Source: Tetradesmus obliquus | Taxonomy: Eukaryota > Chlorophyta > Chlorophyceae > Sphaeropleales > Scenedesmaceae | Assembly: GCA_030272155.1 (NCBI GenBank) | Contig: CP126207.1 | Coordinates: forward strand, 1,364,001-1,428,000 | Length of the DNA: 64,000 nucleotides | Direction of reading: 5' to 3' | In this document: piece by piece, positions 10,801 to 22,189 of the stretch | Position numbering within the stretch: position 1 is the stretch's first letter | Layout: each line of letters opens with the position of its first letter | The notes under the pieces: generated by a model | Seen by the model: the letters and a program-made list of their open reading frames with translations, nothing else | Database searches by the model: none | Told to the model about the DNA's origin: nothing | Position numbers and translations under genes: made by a program

Positions 10801-13277
10801 ACATGCTGCCGCCACCCGCACCAGGCATCATGCCGCAGCAGTTTCCTGCAAGCACGCTCAAGGTGAGCAGCAGCTCCTGCAAGACTGTTGTGGTTGTTGT
10901 TGTTGCTCAAGGTGAGCAGCGTTTCCTGCAGGACAATTGTGGTTGTTGTTGGCTGATGACGTGTCCATCATCATCCTAGACATGCTGCCGCCGCTTGCAC
11001 CAGGCATCATGCCGCAGCAGTTCCCTGCAAGCACGCTCAAGGTGAGCAGCGTTTCCTGCAATCTTTCTGCGGTTGCTTTGAAAAATGCACCCTTGCAAGC
11101 TGCGTTTGTGTGCTTGTGTTTAATTACCTGTTTTCTACAAGTTGTTTTGTTGTTATATTGTTGTGTGTTGTACATTGTTGCTTGGTGACAAGCAGAAGCA
11201 CACCAAGTGTGTGCAGCGTACATCAGTATTGCAGCACATGCTTCACAACGAAGCGGCGGCGCATTGACAGCATATACATCGCTTGCAAGCTCATCACCTC
11301 ACCATCTTCTGAATTTTGCATGCCCGCACTGTTTTGCCTTTCCCAAAGCAGGCGAGCTCGGGAGGCAAGAGCGCTGGCGTCAGCCGCAGCGACAGCAGCA
11401 GCGGCCGCAGCAGCAAGTCCAGCGGCGGGCTCTTTGCGTGCTTCAAGGGCAGCGCGGTGCAGGAGGATGAGGTGCCCTACCACGCAGGCACAGGAGCAGC
11501 AGTACACGCAGGCCATACAGAGGCGCTAACCGGGCCGCTAGCGCAGCCGTGGGCAGGTGAACGGGCGTGACGCATGCATGGCACATGGCGTGTGTAGCAA
11601 AAGAGTTCGGTGATTCTGTTGTTGAAGGATTGGGCTTGCGATGCAACAAGTTGCTTTGTCGTGCTGGTGAGGTTCAGCACCATCCGAGCATCAAACATGA
11701 TCAGGCGAAGTTGCAAGATGAGCGCTGCAGACATCCTCTGCCCCTGGGTTGCTTCAGCCTGAGCAGCAACACACATCTACGTTGGGCAAGTTTAGCACCT
11801 TCGGTATGCCAGCATTTATCGGCAGTGGTTTCTGGCCGCGTCCTGTCACGTCATCACACTTGGTATGTGTCTCCGCCGCTGCAGGGCTGTCATTCCTTGC
11901 TGACGTGGACTGCTACCAGACGTACCCGCTACATGGGAAGCAGCTAGCGCGCGTGTCGGTGCCCGCAGCGCGTCGGCCGTCACCGCCACCCAAACGCAGG
12001 GGCGACTACACAGTGCACGGCGGCCACGTGAGTTCCTGTGGTTTGCCATGGTGTGGTTCACCATTTCGTGGCTCATGCTTTATGCATTGGGCACATGTTA
12101 CTATTCTCTCTTTGAGGCGCTTGTTGAGGTGCTTGTTGAGGTGCTTGTTGTGCTCTGTGCACATGCTACAGATTGCAACGTATAGTGTGGTGCGCTAAGC
12201 AATGTTGCGTCATGTCCGCAGTGCGGCAACGGCCCATGCTACGTCGAGGTGCATAATGGTGCTTGCCGCAGGTCAAACTTCTTACAATCGCTGCAATTGT
12301 GTTGTTGCATGCTCCCGCAGGCGCACCGCTTCCAGCAGGATTCTTCATGGCACACCGGCAACTCGCAGCACGGCCCCAGCGGCTCGTCCATGTTCCTCTC
12401 GCAGTCGCAGATCGAGCAGCTGCAGGCAGACGGGCCCGCAGCCGCGGCAGGCATGGTCTTGGGCCAGCCGGAGGCAGACAACAACGCGCCCGGGTCCCCT
12501 TTTGAGCACCAGGGGGCGGGCGAGCATTCGATGTCAGATCGCGAGCGGATGCTGTTGATGATGGGCAGCGGGCAGCTAGACAACATGGCAGCAGCAGCTA
12601 ATGCAGCGCTTGCCAAAGCAGGTGAGGGGCGCGTGCACCGCGGCAACTCGCTGCACCTGCACGGCGACCCCAACAACCAAAGCAGCAGCAGCAGCAGCCA
12701 GCCGATGCACATGGCCACGCTAGGCAACCGCCCCAGCCACATGCTGCCGACAGACGCGTACGACGCGCCGTCAGGCGCTGAGGCGCGCGGCGGGGGCAGC
12801 GCGTTCATGGTCACACAAAGCGCCGCGGCCTCCTATGGCGCGACGGGCACATCATCCGGGCAGTTCACGAGCGGGAGCAGGAAGGGGACCTCCTCAAGCA
12901 TGAGGCCCTCGAGCCCCGACCCCGGCGCGCTGCAGCGCAGCGCGAGCGCGGAGTTTGAAAACGCGGACGGCTCCCGAGGCTACGTGGCTGCGGACGAGCA
13001 GCCCGTGCACGGGAAAGTAGCCGCGCCGGGCCGCGTGGTCGGCATGCATCCCACCGGGCCAGTGCTGCCCAGCCACTTTGGGTCGGCGCCGATCGGCGTG
13101 GCGCGCTCGGGCCGCGAGGGGGAGGCCACCCCAGCGAGCAGCCTTGCTGCGGCTGCGGCAGCCGGCAGCGAGGAGGACGAGGAAGGGTTACGCATGATGG
13201 GGGTGCGCAGCGCGCTGCGCGTGAGCGGCGAATACGCTCAGCAAGGCGAGTTCGGGCAGCAAGGCGGCGGCGTCTGA
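6760..13277 (+). CDS. PP2C-family Ser/Thr phosphatase (plant PP2C12/15-like) with long C-terminal tail
   Basis: Exons: 6760-6918, 7135-7304, 8345-8463, 8805-8929, 9264-9406, 9810-9941, 10688-10862, 11352-11556, 11885-12027, 12321-13277. All junctions are in frame, giving 775 residues. PP2C motifs in order: IVCDGHQG (D76; usual DGHGG), the GTTLTMAV strand (150-157), VANTGDSNAV (D170), GPLRMWPGGLCVSRSIGD (ending D243), LIMASDGLWDLMS (D274) and ADDVSIIILDMLP (D313/D314). The GPLR-WPGGL-SRSIGD-D-G run and the ending in an ILDMLP-like strand resemble the plant PP2C12/PP2C15 group. Residues from about 342 on form a low-complexity Ser/Gly/Gln/Ala tail not found in the core family. Metal-dependent dephosphorylation of phospho-Ser/Thr is expected; substrate unknown. 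The Gln in DGHQG and Asn in GDSN are departures from consensus. A short extra exon between 12027 and 12321 cannot be excluded. Confidence 0.9.
7909..8044. repeat. Inverted and direct repeats in PP2C intron 2
   Basis: Perfect 16-bp arms (ATGCACGGAGTCCTGC) lie at 7909-7924 and, inverted, at 7966-7981. A further direct copy of the first arm is at 8029-8044. The loop holds tandem copies of AGCAATCCTGCAAGCAT. The intron RNA could form a hairpin. Confidence 0.75.
8538..8620 (+). repeat. Truncated copy of PP2C exon 3 3' end
   Basis: Copy of the exon end (AVLLDNEWTRMVESGDANVQ-like) with a GTGAGC donor, downstream of complete exon 8345-8463. Flanking ACATGTTA-rich intron sequence is duplicated with it. 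Confidence 0.8.
9076..9532 (+). repeat. Truncated copies around PP2C exon 5
   Basis: Two copies of the exon 5' end (VNKNEQ) begin at 9076 and 9171, about 94 bp apart. The complete exon is at 9264-9406. A copy of the exon 3' end (GVGPLRMWPGGLSVS) with a GTGCGC donor follows at about 9475-9527. Confidence 0.85.
9687..10303 (+). repeat. Truncated copies around PP2C exon 6
   Basis: A copy of the 5' end (SIGDLDAGPLIIPLPHVRQV) with acceptor starts at 9687. The complete exon is 9810-9941. Three progressively decayed 3'-end copies (ALRLIMASDGLWDLMS-like) follow at about 10003-10058, 10134-10187 and 10278-10302. Confidence 0.85.
10353..11042 (+). repeat. Array of PP2C exon 7 copies, 111-112 bp period
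   Basis: Acceptor plus SKAAKSV-type sequence begins at 10353, 10464, 10576 and 10688; only the last is complete (to 10862). A 3'-end copy (ADDVSIIILDMLPP onward, with donor) is at about 10951-11042. Confidence 0.88.
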
Positions 13278-13498
13278 GCGGTACGGTTTGGTCGGCATGG
13301 CTGCTAGTTGGCAGTTGTGCTTGTTGAGTGCCATGTGTTGGGTGTGTGCCGTTGGCGTGGGGTATTATGTATTGCCAGGGACGGGGTTGATACATGTCGA
13401 TGCGAAGGGTTGTGCATGTGCGCGTGGTGTCTCTAGTGTTGGCATCACACGGCTGGGATAACGCGCTCATGACGTGTGGTGGTGGGTGGTTGCACGCG

Positions 13499-13503
13499 TG
13501 TAA
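13499..13503 (+). terminator. Candidate TGTAA poly(A) signal for the PP2C gene
   Basis: TGTAA lies 222 nt past the stop codon. TGTAA is the usual chlorophycean poly(A) signal. Single short motif, so tentative. Confidence 0.4.
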
Positions 13504-14509
13504 AACAAGGACGGAGGCTTTTGGGTGCAACACATCACACCACAAACCGACTCGTGTCTACTCCTTTCACAGTTGTGTTGGGTGTGGGACACCAGGAGGC
13601 AGCACAACTGAATGTAGGTGGCTTGGATGCACATGCGCACTGCACATCTTGGGCCAAGCAGCTATAGCCACTTGTATTGTGTATGGCAAGCACACCCGTA
13701 GCCTGAACGGCATTGAACGCCATACGACATTGTTCCACCGTGGCATGCGCTGTGCTGCCCATAGGTGACTTTGGTGGATATTGTGTGTTTCTACGTTGTC
13801 GATGTGCATGGCTGCGCAATAGTAGGTTGCAGGAGCGCGTTGGCATGCACAATGCTGTTGAAGCAAGCACATGTCCCTCGTAGTAGCTTGGTTGCCGCCT
13901 CCAGGCCCTGGACACGTTTATGTGTGTACAGACGCATCACAAACATTGTGACCCCCTTTTCCTCTTGCACTCACATTTGATACCAGTACTAATGAATTCA
14001 AAGCCTAAGACTACAGCTTGCATGCTAATCGTGTTGTCATATATGCCACAACCGCTCCTCTCTGAAACGTGGCCATGCAATAGTTGCTACCAGCGGTGTT
14101 GCGGCTGAAGCACTTTCTGCCATCAACTCGACCGCTGGCAAAGGCATGGTGCTGGACCCCAGTACGTTGCATGCACTCTGAAGGCACGTGGCATGATTGT
14201 GGATTTGTACGGCAGCAGTGTGCGGAGGTGGAAGAGTGTGTTGTGAACGTGCAGCAGATTGTGTTGCATGTGCAGGTGGTTGCTTCAACTGTCACATGTG
14301 TGCCTCAGCGTTCTGTGTGCGATGGTAATTCAGCTTCCCAAGTGCAATTTGCACTTAGGGCACGCTGAAGTTTGTGTTGTGGACGTGAGGGGTTTTATGG
14401 TTGCAATTGAACCGCATACATGTCATGAGGGAGTGTGTGTGTGTGTGAGGGTCTGGTGTGCTCATTGCTTGCTCTGTGCAAGCTTCACAAATAGTCAATG
14501 CTGCACTCA

Positions 14510-14588
14510 GCCGCGCCCACAGCGCCAGCCGCGCCCCACAGTGCCGGCCGCGCCCCACAGCGCCAGCTGCGCCCACAGCGCCAGCTGG
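14510..14588. repeat. GC-rich minisatellite
   Basis: About four copies of an 18-20 bp unit related to CAGCGCCAGCCGCGCCCCA. Confidence 0.7.
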
Positions 14589-17500
14589 AGCCGTCCTCAA
14601 CTCTCGGATCTAGCTTGGGATGCCTGTCTTCTGCCTTTCGTTTCTAAGGGCGTGTCTTGGCTGGGTTGCTCTCTTCCGGCAGTTGGTGCGGCACTGCCAT
14701 GCGTCAGAGCAGCACACCATGCGCATCTGTAAGGCATGCAGTGCAACCACGCGTGCGCTCGGTGACCTCTTGCCGTGTGAGGTGTATCTGTGGTGCCCAG
14801 GTGCCAACCTGATTGGGCGGACATATGTTCACTAGCCAGCGTAGTTGGAGAAGTGTGGCTCTACCGTGGGATCCGCATGTGGGGCAGCGCTCTCAGTTGT
14901 TGTAAAGATGGACAGTCTATGATGGACAGTCTATGTTGTGCTGACAGTGCCGCATGCCCCGTGGGAGTTTGAGCTTGCAGGATAAGGGTGTTCAGGCGTG
15001 ATGCTGCAGGTGGTACCACTTGGCAAACTGTTCGATCCATTGGATGTGTTCTGCACTTGCATGGAGCTCATGTAGTGCGTCCAAACAACCATGGATTGGT
15101 AGCGCGGATTGTGTTTAGGTTTTTATGCAAAAGGTGGGTTCGCTTGGCTTTCCAGCCAGGCTGACACAGCGGCCCAGTGTATGTCGCACCACGGTTGGTG
15201 TCAGTACCTCTGAGTGTATGCATATGGCAGTGCACAGGTTGTAGGCGCAGTGCCCGGACCGCCTGCTTGTTCCCCATTGCATATCGGGTCCGAAACATTG
15301 GAACGATGTGTCCAATGTTTGTGTGGTGTTTGCTTGTCCGAAACTGATCTGAGGACGATTATGCCGTGATTAGGAATGCAAGGAAGGTGTTGGTCGTTGA
15401 TGTTGTGTTGCAGACAGGTGCCACCGTCCCATTGTAGAAAGGGGCCCGGACACTTGGATACATATTAAACACACTTGAGTTCAGCAGATAGCACTTTGAA
15501 GTGAAAGGACGTCTTCCATGGATATTGATGCAGGCAAATGTGAGCAGCGAAGCATGTACGCATGCGTTACGTAACAGTAGTGACAAGTAGTATCCTTGTG
15601 CATTGGGCACGTGCAGTGCGTCACATGCTCAGTCTGCCCGCACTATCCATTTGCTGTGTTGGCTCAGTGCGCACCACGGCAGCAATGATGATGCCCCTTG
15701 TGATGTCGAGCTACAAACACAAGTGGTGACGCATTGCCATGTTGCTGCCTGTTGCTTGTCAACAGCACCGCCAGCACCACTGTGCATTGGTTGTGATGCA
15801 GTGCATGCTTATGATAGCCACACTTGTGCGGGGTTTCAAACCAGTGTTGAGTGCACACCTTTTTTCTGCACACTTTTGGATCAGACAGTTGGGAAAGGGG
15901 GTCATCTCTTGGCACTGTGACGCACTTTAGATTTGGTTGTCATTTGCTTTGAAATGAGGCGTTGGTTTGACGTCTGTTTTGCAGTGCACTTGAGCGTGTA
16001 ACATTTTGGTCTTCACACTTACTGGCTGATAATACCTCCCACACGTTGCTGAAAGATGTGTCATCCAGACCACAGTCAGGCACCTCAAGGTGCATGGCAC
16101 ACATGATGTTTTGATGCTGGACAGCCGTGCCTGCGTGGACAGCCCACTAGGAGCGCCAGGAGCCTTTGGGCAGGGGGGCTTCTGGATCAGCTAAAAAAGA
16201 AAGTTGCCGGTTGCATCCATTACAAGCAGCATTGCTTGCAGGTGAACGGGTTGTGCATATACCATGCCTAGAACTGTCATATTACACAAGGTGGCGTGCA
16301 GAGGTTTGTTTGTTATGCAGGCCTCAGAGACATGAGCCTTTTCTGTTGCCGGGTGGCGCTATATCTTATAAAGAAAGTTGCCGATCTTGTTGGCTAATCA
16401 TACACAGCAATCAGGCAAACCTGAATGCCAGAGCCCTACGTACGTACCACTGCCTCTTAGACACCGTAGGGGTCCCACCCGTTGCCAAGGCCCTTGCACC
16501 CTATTCAGCAAAACCCTGCCTCACACGGCTCATACGAGGCATGCATGCAACCTGCAAACATGCGATCAATCTTGCATGACCGACAGCAGTCAACGCCGTG
16601 ATGTGTACGACATGGACATGGCACCCCCTCCCCAGCCCGCCTGACATACTTCAACCCAAACAGCAAAGCTTCATACAGCGACAGTATCTCCCGGTCCCCC
16701 ACCCACACTGCTGCACACGCCTGCAAGCTGCCTGTATCCACGGTGCGAACGCATCAGCTGCAAGTCTTGCACAGCAGTCAACATGCGTTGTTTCCCATGC
16801 GCATGCAGTCTGGTGACATGCGTGCGCAGTGTACTCCCCCAAAACAGAGCCATGTCTAGTAGTACCGCCAGCTGCAGGTACCATGCCTTGCATGCAAGGG
16901 TGTGGTACAAATGCAGGTAGACCAAATCGGCGCTCAACCACAAACTACAGCTGCTGCTGCTGATGTGGGCTCACACACAAATGTGCACTTTGTAAATCAC
17001 GTGGTTGGCAACCTGCCGGCCTAGCACAACCTGGCCACTACCATATTGTGTGAACCATACTAGTCAACGTTCATCACAGTCAACGTTCATAACACACAGC
17101 AGTGCGGTGCCATTGCAACAAGCGGCACAGCAATAGACATAACACTCAAACTCAAAGCAGTGGCTGGGAGTTACGGCCCATTGCCACCATTCCAAGAAAC
17201 GTATGGCAGCTGCCATGTTTGTCAAACACTGCTGCAATCTGACCACCCAACAGAACCCTGCGCCACCTAATATGGGTGCTGCGAAACTGCAGCCACTGTT
17301 GGGAGAGGGCGCAGTTCAAGCCACGTGCATGTCCAGCACAGCACTGCTGGTCTGTGATGATCAAGCGAAACGCTGCAAGGGTTTCCTGCAAGCTTTTCCT
17401 GCAGGGTGCATGGGCAGGTCCTGCCTGGTGTTGCATGTCCAGCTAAGCACTGCTGGCACGTATGGAAGCCAGGTGCCGTGCTGATCACGCAACTCCAGGC

Positions 17501-18499
17501 AGGGCATGCCCATGCCCCCAGCAGGAAACGCTTGCAGGAGACCCTTGCAGGAAACCCGTTCAGCGCTTTCATCAGCTTCAGGCTTGCAGGAAGGCGCAGC
17601 TGCATGTGTGACAGTGCCTGCACAAACTGCAGTCGCAGTGCTCTGCCGACATCAACAAACACCACAAATTTGCAGGCAAACGCTTGCAGGAGAACGTTTT
17701 GGCCTGCATGGCATGGCACCTATGATGCTGCAGAACAGCTGCCCCAGCACGCCTTGACCCAAACAGATCTGTATAAGATCTGTTCGCACCGCATCAGGCC
17801 CACAGCCCAGATCAAATCAGGTCCCCCCCCCCCAATCCACACACACACACACAGCACGTATCCCTGTGTTTTGCAGGCTACTCGACAACAACCAAAGTGC
17901 AGGCCAGTTGAATGACTGCTGCATGTGTGGTGTTATGTTCAGAACAGAAACAGATCTGCTATATTCAGAACAGCAACAGAACCTGTTTGACCAACAAGCT
18001 GGCAAGACTGTAAGGACCAAGCAGGCCCGTCCACTGTGCATAACAAACAGCAAATGTTTGCTTGTTATGCCTCTCTGCTGCTGACAAAGCATACATTGGT
18101 CAAACACTTCAGATATGTGCTTGTTGTGTGATGCTTAATACTGACAGTGCCAACACTTCCACCCGCAGCCACGTGCACGTAACACTTCAGGCCGCACTGT
18201 CACTGACATGTCATGTAACATGCCATGTGACATGTTACATGACATGTCTGTAACGATCTGCCCCGCAATGTCAATGCGGTCAAACAATAAGGCAGCAGTA
18301 GATCCCTTGATGACATGCACCGCTCATCTCAAAACCCGCTGCCTGCAAGACTCAGCTGGCACAGCCATCTGCCCACAATGCTTGCAGGCCACCACGCCAT
18401 CGAGGGCCAAACTTTCTCAGCTATCCATCACTGTGGCTGATACGTTTGTTAATCCAAGTATGTTTTGCGGCAGGGCATGGCAACAGCTGCTGGCTGCTG

Positions 18500-18690
18500 G
18501 CTGCTGCCTGCATTCAACTGCTAGCACCAGCAGCTGATGCACACCTAATATATGCCATATATATTTATGGCAGATGTGTCATATATGCCATAAAGAACTT
18601 AGGGCATATATGAATTGCCTGCATTGAGCTGCTAGCACCAGCAGGTGGTGCACATTTCATGTATGCCATTTACATGTATGGCACTGTGAG
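18500..18690. repeat. Tandem duplication with AT-rich inverted repeats
   Basis: TGCCTGCATTSARCTGCTAG followed by CACCAGCAG and an AT-rich segment with ATATGCCATA-type inverted repeats occurs twice, about 115 bp apart. Confidence 0.65.
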
Positions 18691-19009
18691 GTGGCTCTGC
18701 AGCTGCCCTCAGTCAACACAGCGTCAGCAGCCTGACCCTGCCTAAAGTCAAACTTGGTCAAACTTGGTCAACCTTTGACCAAGTCAACTCACACCAGCTG
18801 GTGCTGCTGCTGCCAGCACAGGAACACCTCTGAGGTGGCCATACGTCCATTGCAGCCCCACCAAACAACACAGCGCAATCAAACAATTGCCAGTGTAGCA
18901 GCCAACCATGCAACCAAATTGCCGTTATGCAAGCGCACAGATGAACGCAGCAGCAGCAGAAGCAACGCTGCAACAGCTGCTGGCGTAGCTCTGCAGCTGC
19001 TGCTGGGCT

Positions 19010-19520
19010 CAGTGCTGGTCCCTGCCTGCAGCTGCAGTGTCTGACCCTGCTGCACCATTTGCAACCTTCGCCGCATCCTTGGAGGACAGTTTGACACCTG
19101 CTGCTGCCACTGTTGCTGCTGCCGCTGCTGTCCTGGGTGCTGCATCATTAGCTGCTGCTGCTGCCGCTGCACCTTGATTGCTGCCTTGCCGGGCTTCACA
19201 ATGCGGCTGTGTGGCAGGATGGGCACTGGCTTGCCCTGCTGTGCCCTGGCTTACAGCTGCTGGTCCCTGCGTGCAGCTGCAGTGTCTGACCCGCCTGCAC
19301 CATTTGCAACCTTTGCCGTAGCCTTGGAGGACAGCTTTACACCTGCTGCTGCCGCTGTTGCTGCTGCTGTCCGTGGCGCTGCATCACCTGCTGCCACGGC
19401 AGGTGCAGGAGTCTCGTTGGCTGCTGCTGCTGCTGCCACTGCAGGCACCTTGATTGCCGCCTTTCCAGGCTTCACAATGTGGCTGTGTGGCAGGATAGGA
19501 ACCGGCTTGCCCTGCTGTGC
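19010..19520 (-). repeat. Two tandem copies of the membrane protein's C-terminal coding segment
   Basis: Downstream of the stop at 19525, two diverged copies repeat the segment running from KPVPILPHS to the RDQ-stop end. The first reaches about 19250 (ending RDQL-stop) and the second about 19012 (ending GRDQH-stop). They are in other frames relative to the main CDS, so they lie in the 3' UTR or beyond. A TTACA (sense TGTAA) at 19251-19255 is a candidate poly(A) signal. Confidence 0.8.
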
Positions 19521-19524
19521 CGGC

Positions 19525-21256
19525 TTATTGCTGCTGGTCCCTGCTTGCTGCTGCAGTGTCTGACCCTGCTGCACCATTTGCCACCTTCGCCGCAGCCTTG
19601 GAGGACAGCTTTACACCTGCTGCTGCTGCTGTCCTGGGTGCTGCATCATTAGCTGCTGCTGCTGCCACTGCAGGCACCTTGATCGCTGCCTTTCCGGGCT
19701 TCACAATGCGGCTGTGTGGCAGGATGGGCACTGGCTTTCCCTGCTGTGCAAAAGGCCTGTAGTAATCAGCCATGGCTTCCGTGGGGTTGTGGGCGCTGCT
19801 GCTGCTGTTCTGTTTGGCATTGCGGGGCAGCAGTCCTGCTGTGCTGCGTGCTGTCGTGGCAACTGTTATAACAGTGGTGGCGGTTGCGGCTGTGTGCTGT
19901 GTGGCGTGGGATGCAACGGAGTCTGGGCCGCGTGGGAGGGAGCTGGTTTTGTTGGGGAATGTTGCATTCAGCTTCTCCAGGGCCCTGCATGACAAAGGCA
20001 CACAAGGAAAGCATGCAGAGAAGGAAAAGAACATGCAGAGAAATAAGCAGAGTTGGCTGTTGTTGTTGGGGAAGGTGGCACTCAGCTTCTTCAGGGCCCT
20101 GTGTGGCTTGGAATAAAAAAAGACATGTCTCGGCTCAGTTTTCATACAAAATAACAGTAACATGTGATTAATAGTTTGTAACATATCAACGCTCTTACCC
20201 TTGGGTTGGAAGGTAACCTCCACCAGGCTGCTCAATTAGCCCATCTGCTGCTGCTGCTGCTCCACTGCCACCACCAACAATGAACTGCCCCTGCTGCTGC
20301 TGCTGCTGCTGCTGACCGCGGCCCTTGACCTCTTCGTTATAACACATTTTGAACGCCCTTGCACCGCGCCACATCAGCACCCCAAACCCTACGAGTGCCA
20401 GCAGCGCCAGCAGTGACGCCAAGATAACGATCGGGATAAAGATCCACCGCGGCAGCGGCCCGATCATGTTATTGTTACTTTCTGGACCCTGGGTTTTGAG
20501 GTGTGCTGATGTGGCGTCGGCTGGGGTTGTTGGGTTTAGGGCTGTGCTGCGGGCTGATAGCGCAGGACTGCCTTGAAGCAGCAAAGTGTTGTCCACAAAC
20601 ACAGTAGGCTCGTACGGCACACCGCGCCTCTGCAGGGAAAGAACAGAAAAGAAAAGGAACACATGGCGATGGCGTGAGCAAGGCAGGCGCACAGCAAACA
20701 GCTAACAGTCCACATCGACGCTGTGGTTTAATTGTATATTTTTTGGTTTTATAAATAGCAGCGTGTGCACACAGGCTCGAGGGACAGAGTCGCAGCATTG
20801 AGGCAGCAGCAATGCATTGGGTAGGGCTGTGGATGTTGTGCACATGCAGCAATGCTGACTGCTGTTGAGGCAAAGAGCACTGTGAAGATACATGCATCAC
20901 AAACCGCGGCTGAGTCAAACCTGGTCAACGCAAGTCAAACATCCTGGGCAGCAGCTTTGAACAACCGACACAACCACGTGGCTCTGCCGACCCTTGCAGC
21001 CTTGGCGTCTCCAGCAGCTTGCAGCTGTCCCACAGTCCAACACGGTCAAACTTGGTCAAACAAGTCAAACTGAGGCCAAACAGCTCACCTGCAGGTTTGA
21101 ATAAAACACGTAGCCAGGCGGCTCTGCTGCTGCCTTGAGCTTGTCAGTTATGGCAGCTGCTGAAGCCCATTCTTCGCTGGAAGTTTGAATGGAGTACACA
21201 GCCTGAGCTTGCAGAGCAGCTGCTGACCCTGCTGCTGCTGCTGCCAGCATGCGCGC

Positions 21257-21287
<31 letters not shown>

Positions 21288-22079
21288 AGGAGCTTACGAG
21301 AGCCACTGGTTGTTACGTTGCTGGTGCTGGCACTTCGAAGAGACTTGGCAGCCCCAGCTGCAGCAGCACTGGCAGCAGCAGCTGCAGCAGAAACAGGTTT
21401 GGTTGCTGCACTTGCAGGGGCAGCTTCAGTCACAGTCGCCGCCTTGGTAGGAGAATGGCTGCTGCTGCTACTGTTGCTGCTGGTGCTGTTGCTGGCACTC
21501 GTCGCAGCGCTGCGGTTTACTGCTGCAGACATGTTTCCTGGTGCAGCTGCAGGCTTTGCTGCTGCTGCTGCTGCTGCTGCTTTTTGTGCTGGCAGCGTTG
21601 CTGGCACTGCTGCAGTTGCTACTGGGGCAGTCGTTGGTTGGTCAACCCTTGTTATGAAGTACTCTGGCACGCCAGCTGATGCTGCCAATGCTGCCAGGGT
21701 CTCGTTTGCATACTTTGAGTCAAAGATGGTTTGACCAAGGCCTGCAGGACAGCAGTAGAACAGTCAGCAGATTCAACAGCTATGTCGCTTCAGGGTTCTT
21801 GATACGGACATATACGGGTGCCGAGCCAGCAGCCCAATGTGGGACACGCAGTGCATTGACAGCATGCAAAGGTCCTGCAAGCATCGCTCAGCAACCTCTG
21901 CTAGCACATAACATGCTCAACCTGACTGGCCCTGATGCAAACATTAGTGCTACAACGTTCACCTGTGACAATCAACAAGTGCAGCAAAACCTCCCTATTG
22001 AAGGCAAATGCTCGGCTTCAAACCCCGTAACATCAGCTAATGCTCACCATCAAACACCAGCCTAACCTCCACTGCTGGA

Positions 22080-22126
<47 letters not shown>

Positions 22127-22189
22127 CCCTGTTGCAGCATGGAACAGCTGAAGGACCAGCAGCAGCAGCGGCATCTTCAGCCGTTGCAT
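19525..22189 (-). CDS. Unrecognised type I single-pass membrane protein
   Basis: Exons: 22189-22048, 21741-21089, 20629-20199, 19984-19525. Frames join throughout, giving 561 residues. The start at 22189 gives a signal peptide (MQRLKMPLLLLVLQLFHA). Another in-frame ATG at 22237 is possible. The mature part begins with poly-Ala, then VEVRLVFDGLGQ and NETLAALAASAGVPEYFI, a pattern seen in large algal surface proteins. A long Ala/Ser/Thr-rich region and a second similar module (AVYSIQTSSEEW) follow. The membrane segment is about residues 327-352 (WIFIPIVILASLLALLALVG) with a basic cytoplasmic flank (RGARAFK). The cytoplasmic tail contains poly-Gln and a KPVPILPHSRIVKPGKAAIK motif. N-glycosylation sequons occur (NET, NMS, NRS, NST). 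Function unknown; a cell-surface or vesicular receptor-like role is only a guess. Confidence 0.72.
20067..20098 (-). repeat. Truncated 5' copy of the membrane protein's last exon
   Basis: Acceptor followed by ALKKLSATFPNN, against ALEKLNATFPNK in the complete exon starting at 19984. Confidence 0.75.

Larger units (their letters stand above)
13504..19009. other. Long gene-poor stretch between convergent genes
   Basis: About 5.5 kb with no ORF having domain-like sequence, no rRNA and no tRNA visible. It contains a GC-rich minisatellite (14510-14588), clustered CTTGCAGGA motifs (about 17380-17700), ACATGTYA-type palindromes (18200-18250), a duplicated AT-rich segment (18500-18690) and a GTTTGACC-type cluster near 18745-18785. 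Confidence 0.5.

Noticed and set aside
12239..13545. Minus-strand ORFs of 191-226 residues opposite the PP2C tail
   Set aside because: Shadow of a GC-rich coding exon; no domain-like sequence and poor composition.
13278..19009. Hidden gene in the 5.5-kb gap
   Set aside because: Scanned both strands for splice-consistent, domain-like peptides and found none; ORFs are short and composition-driven.
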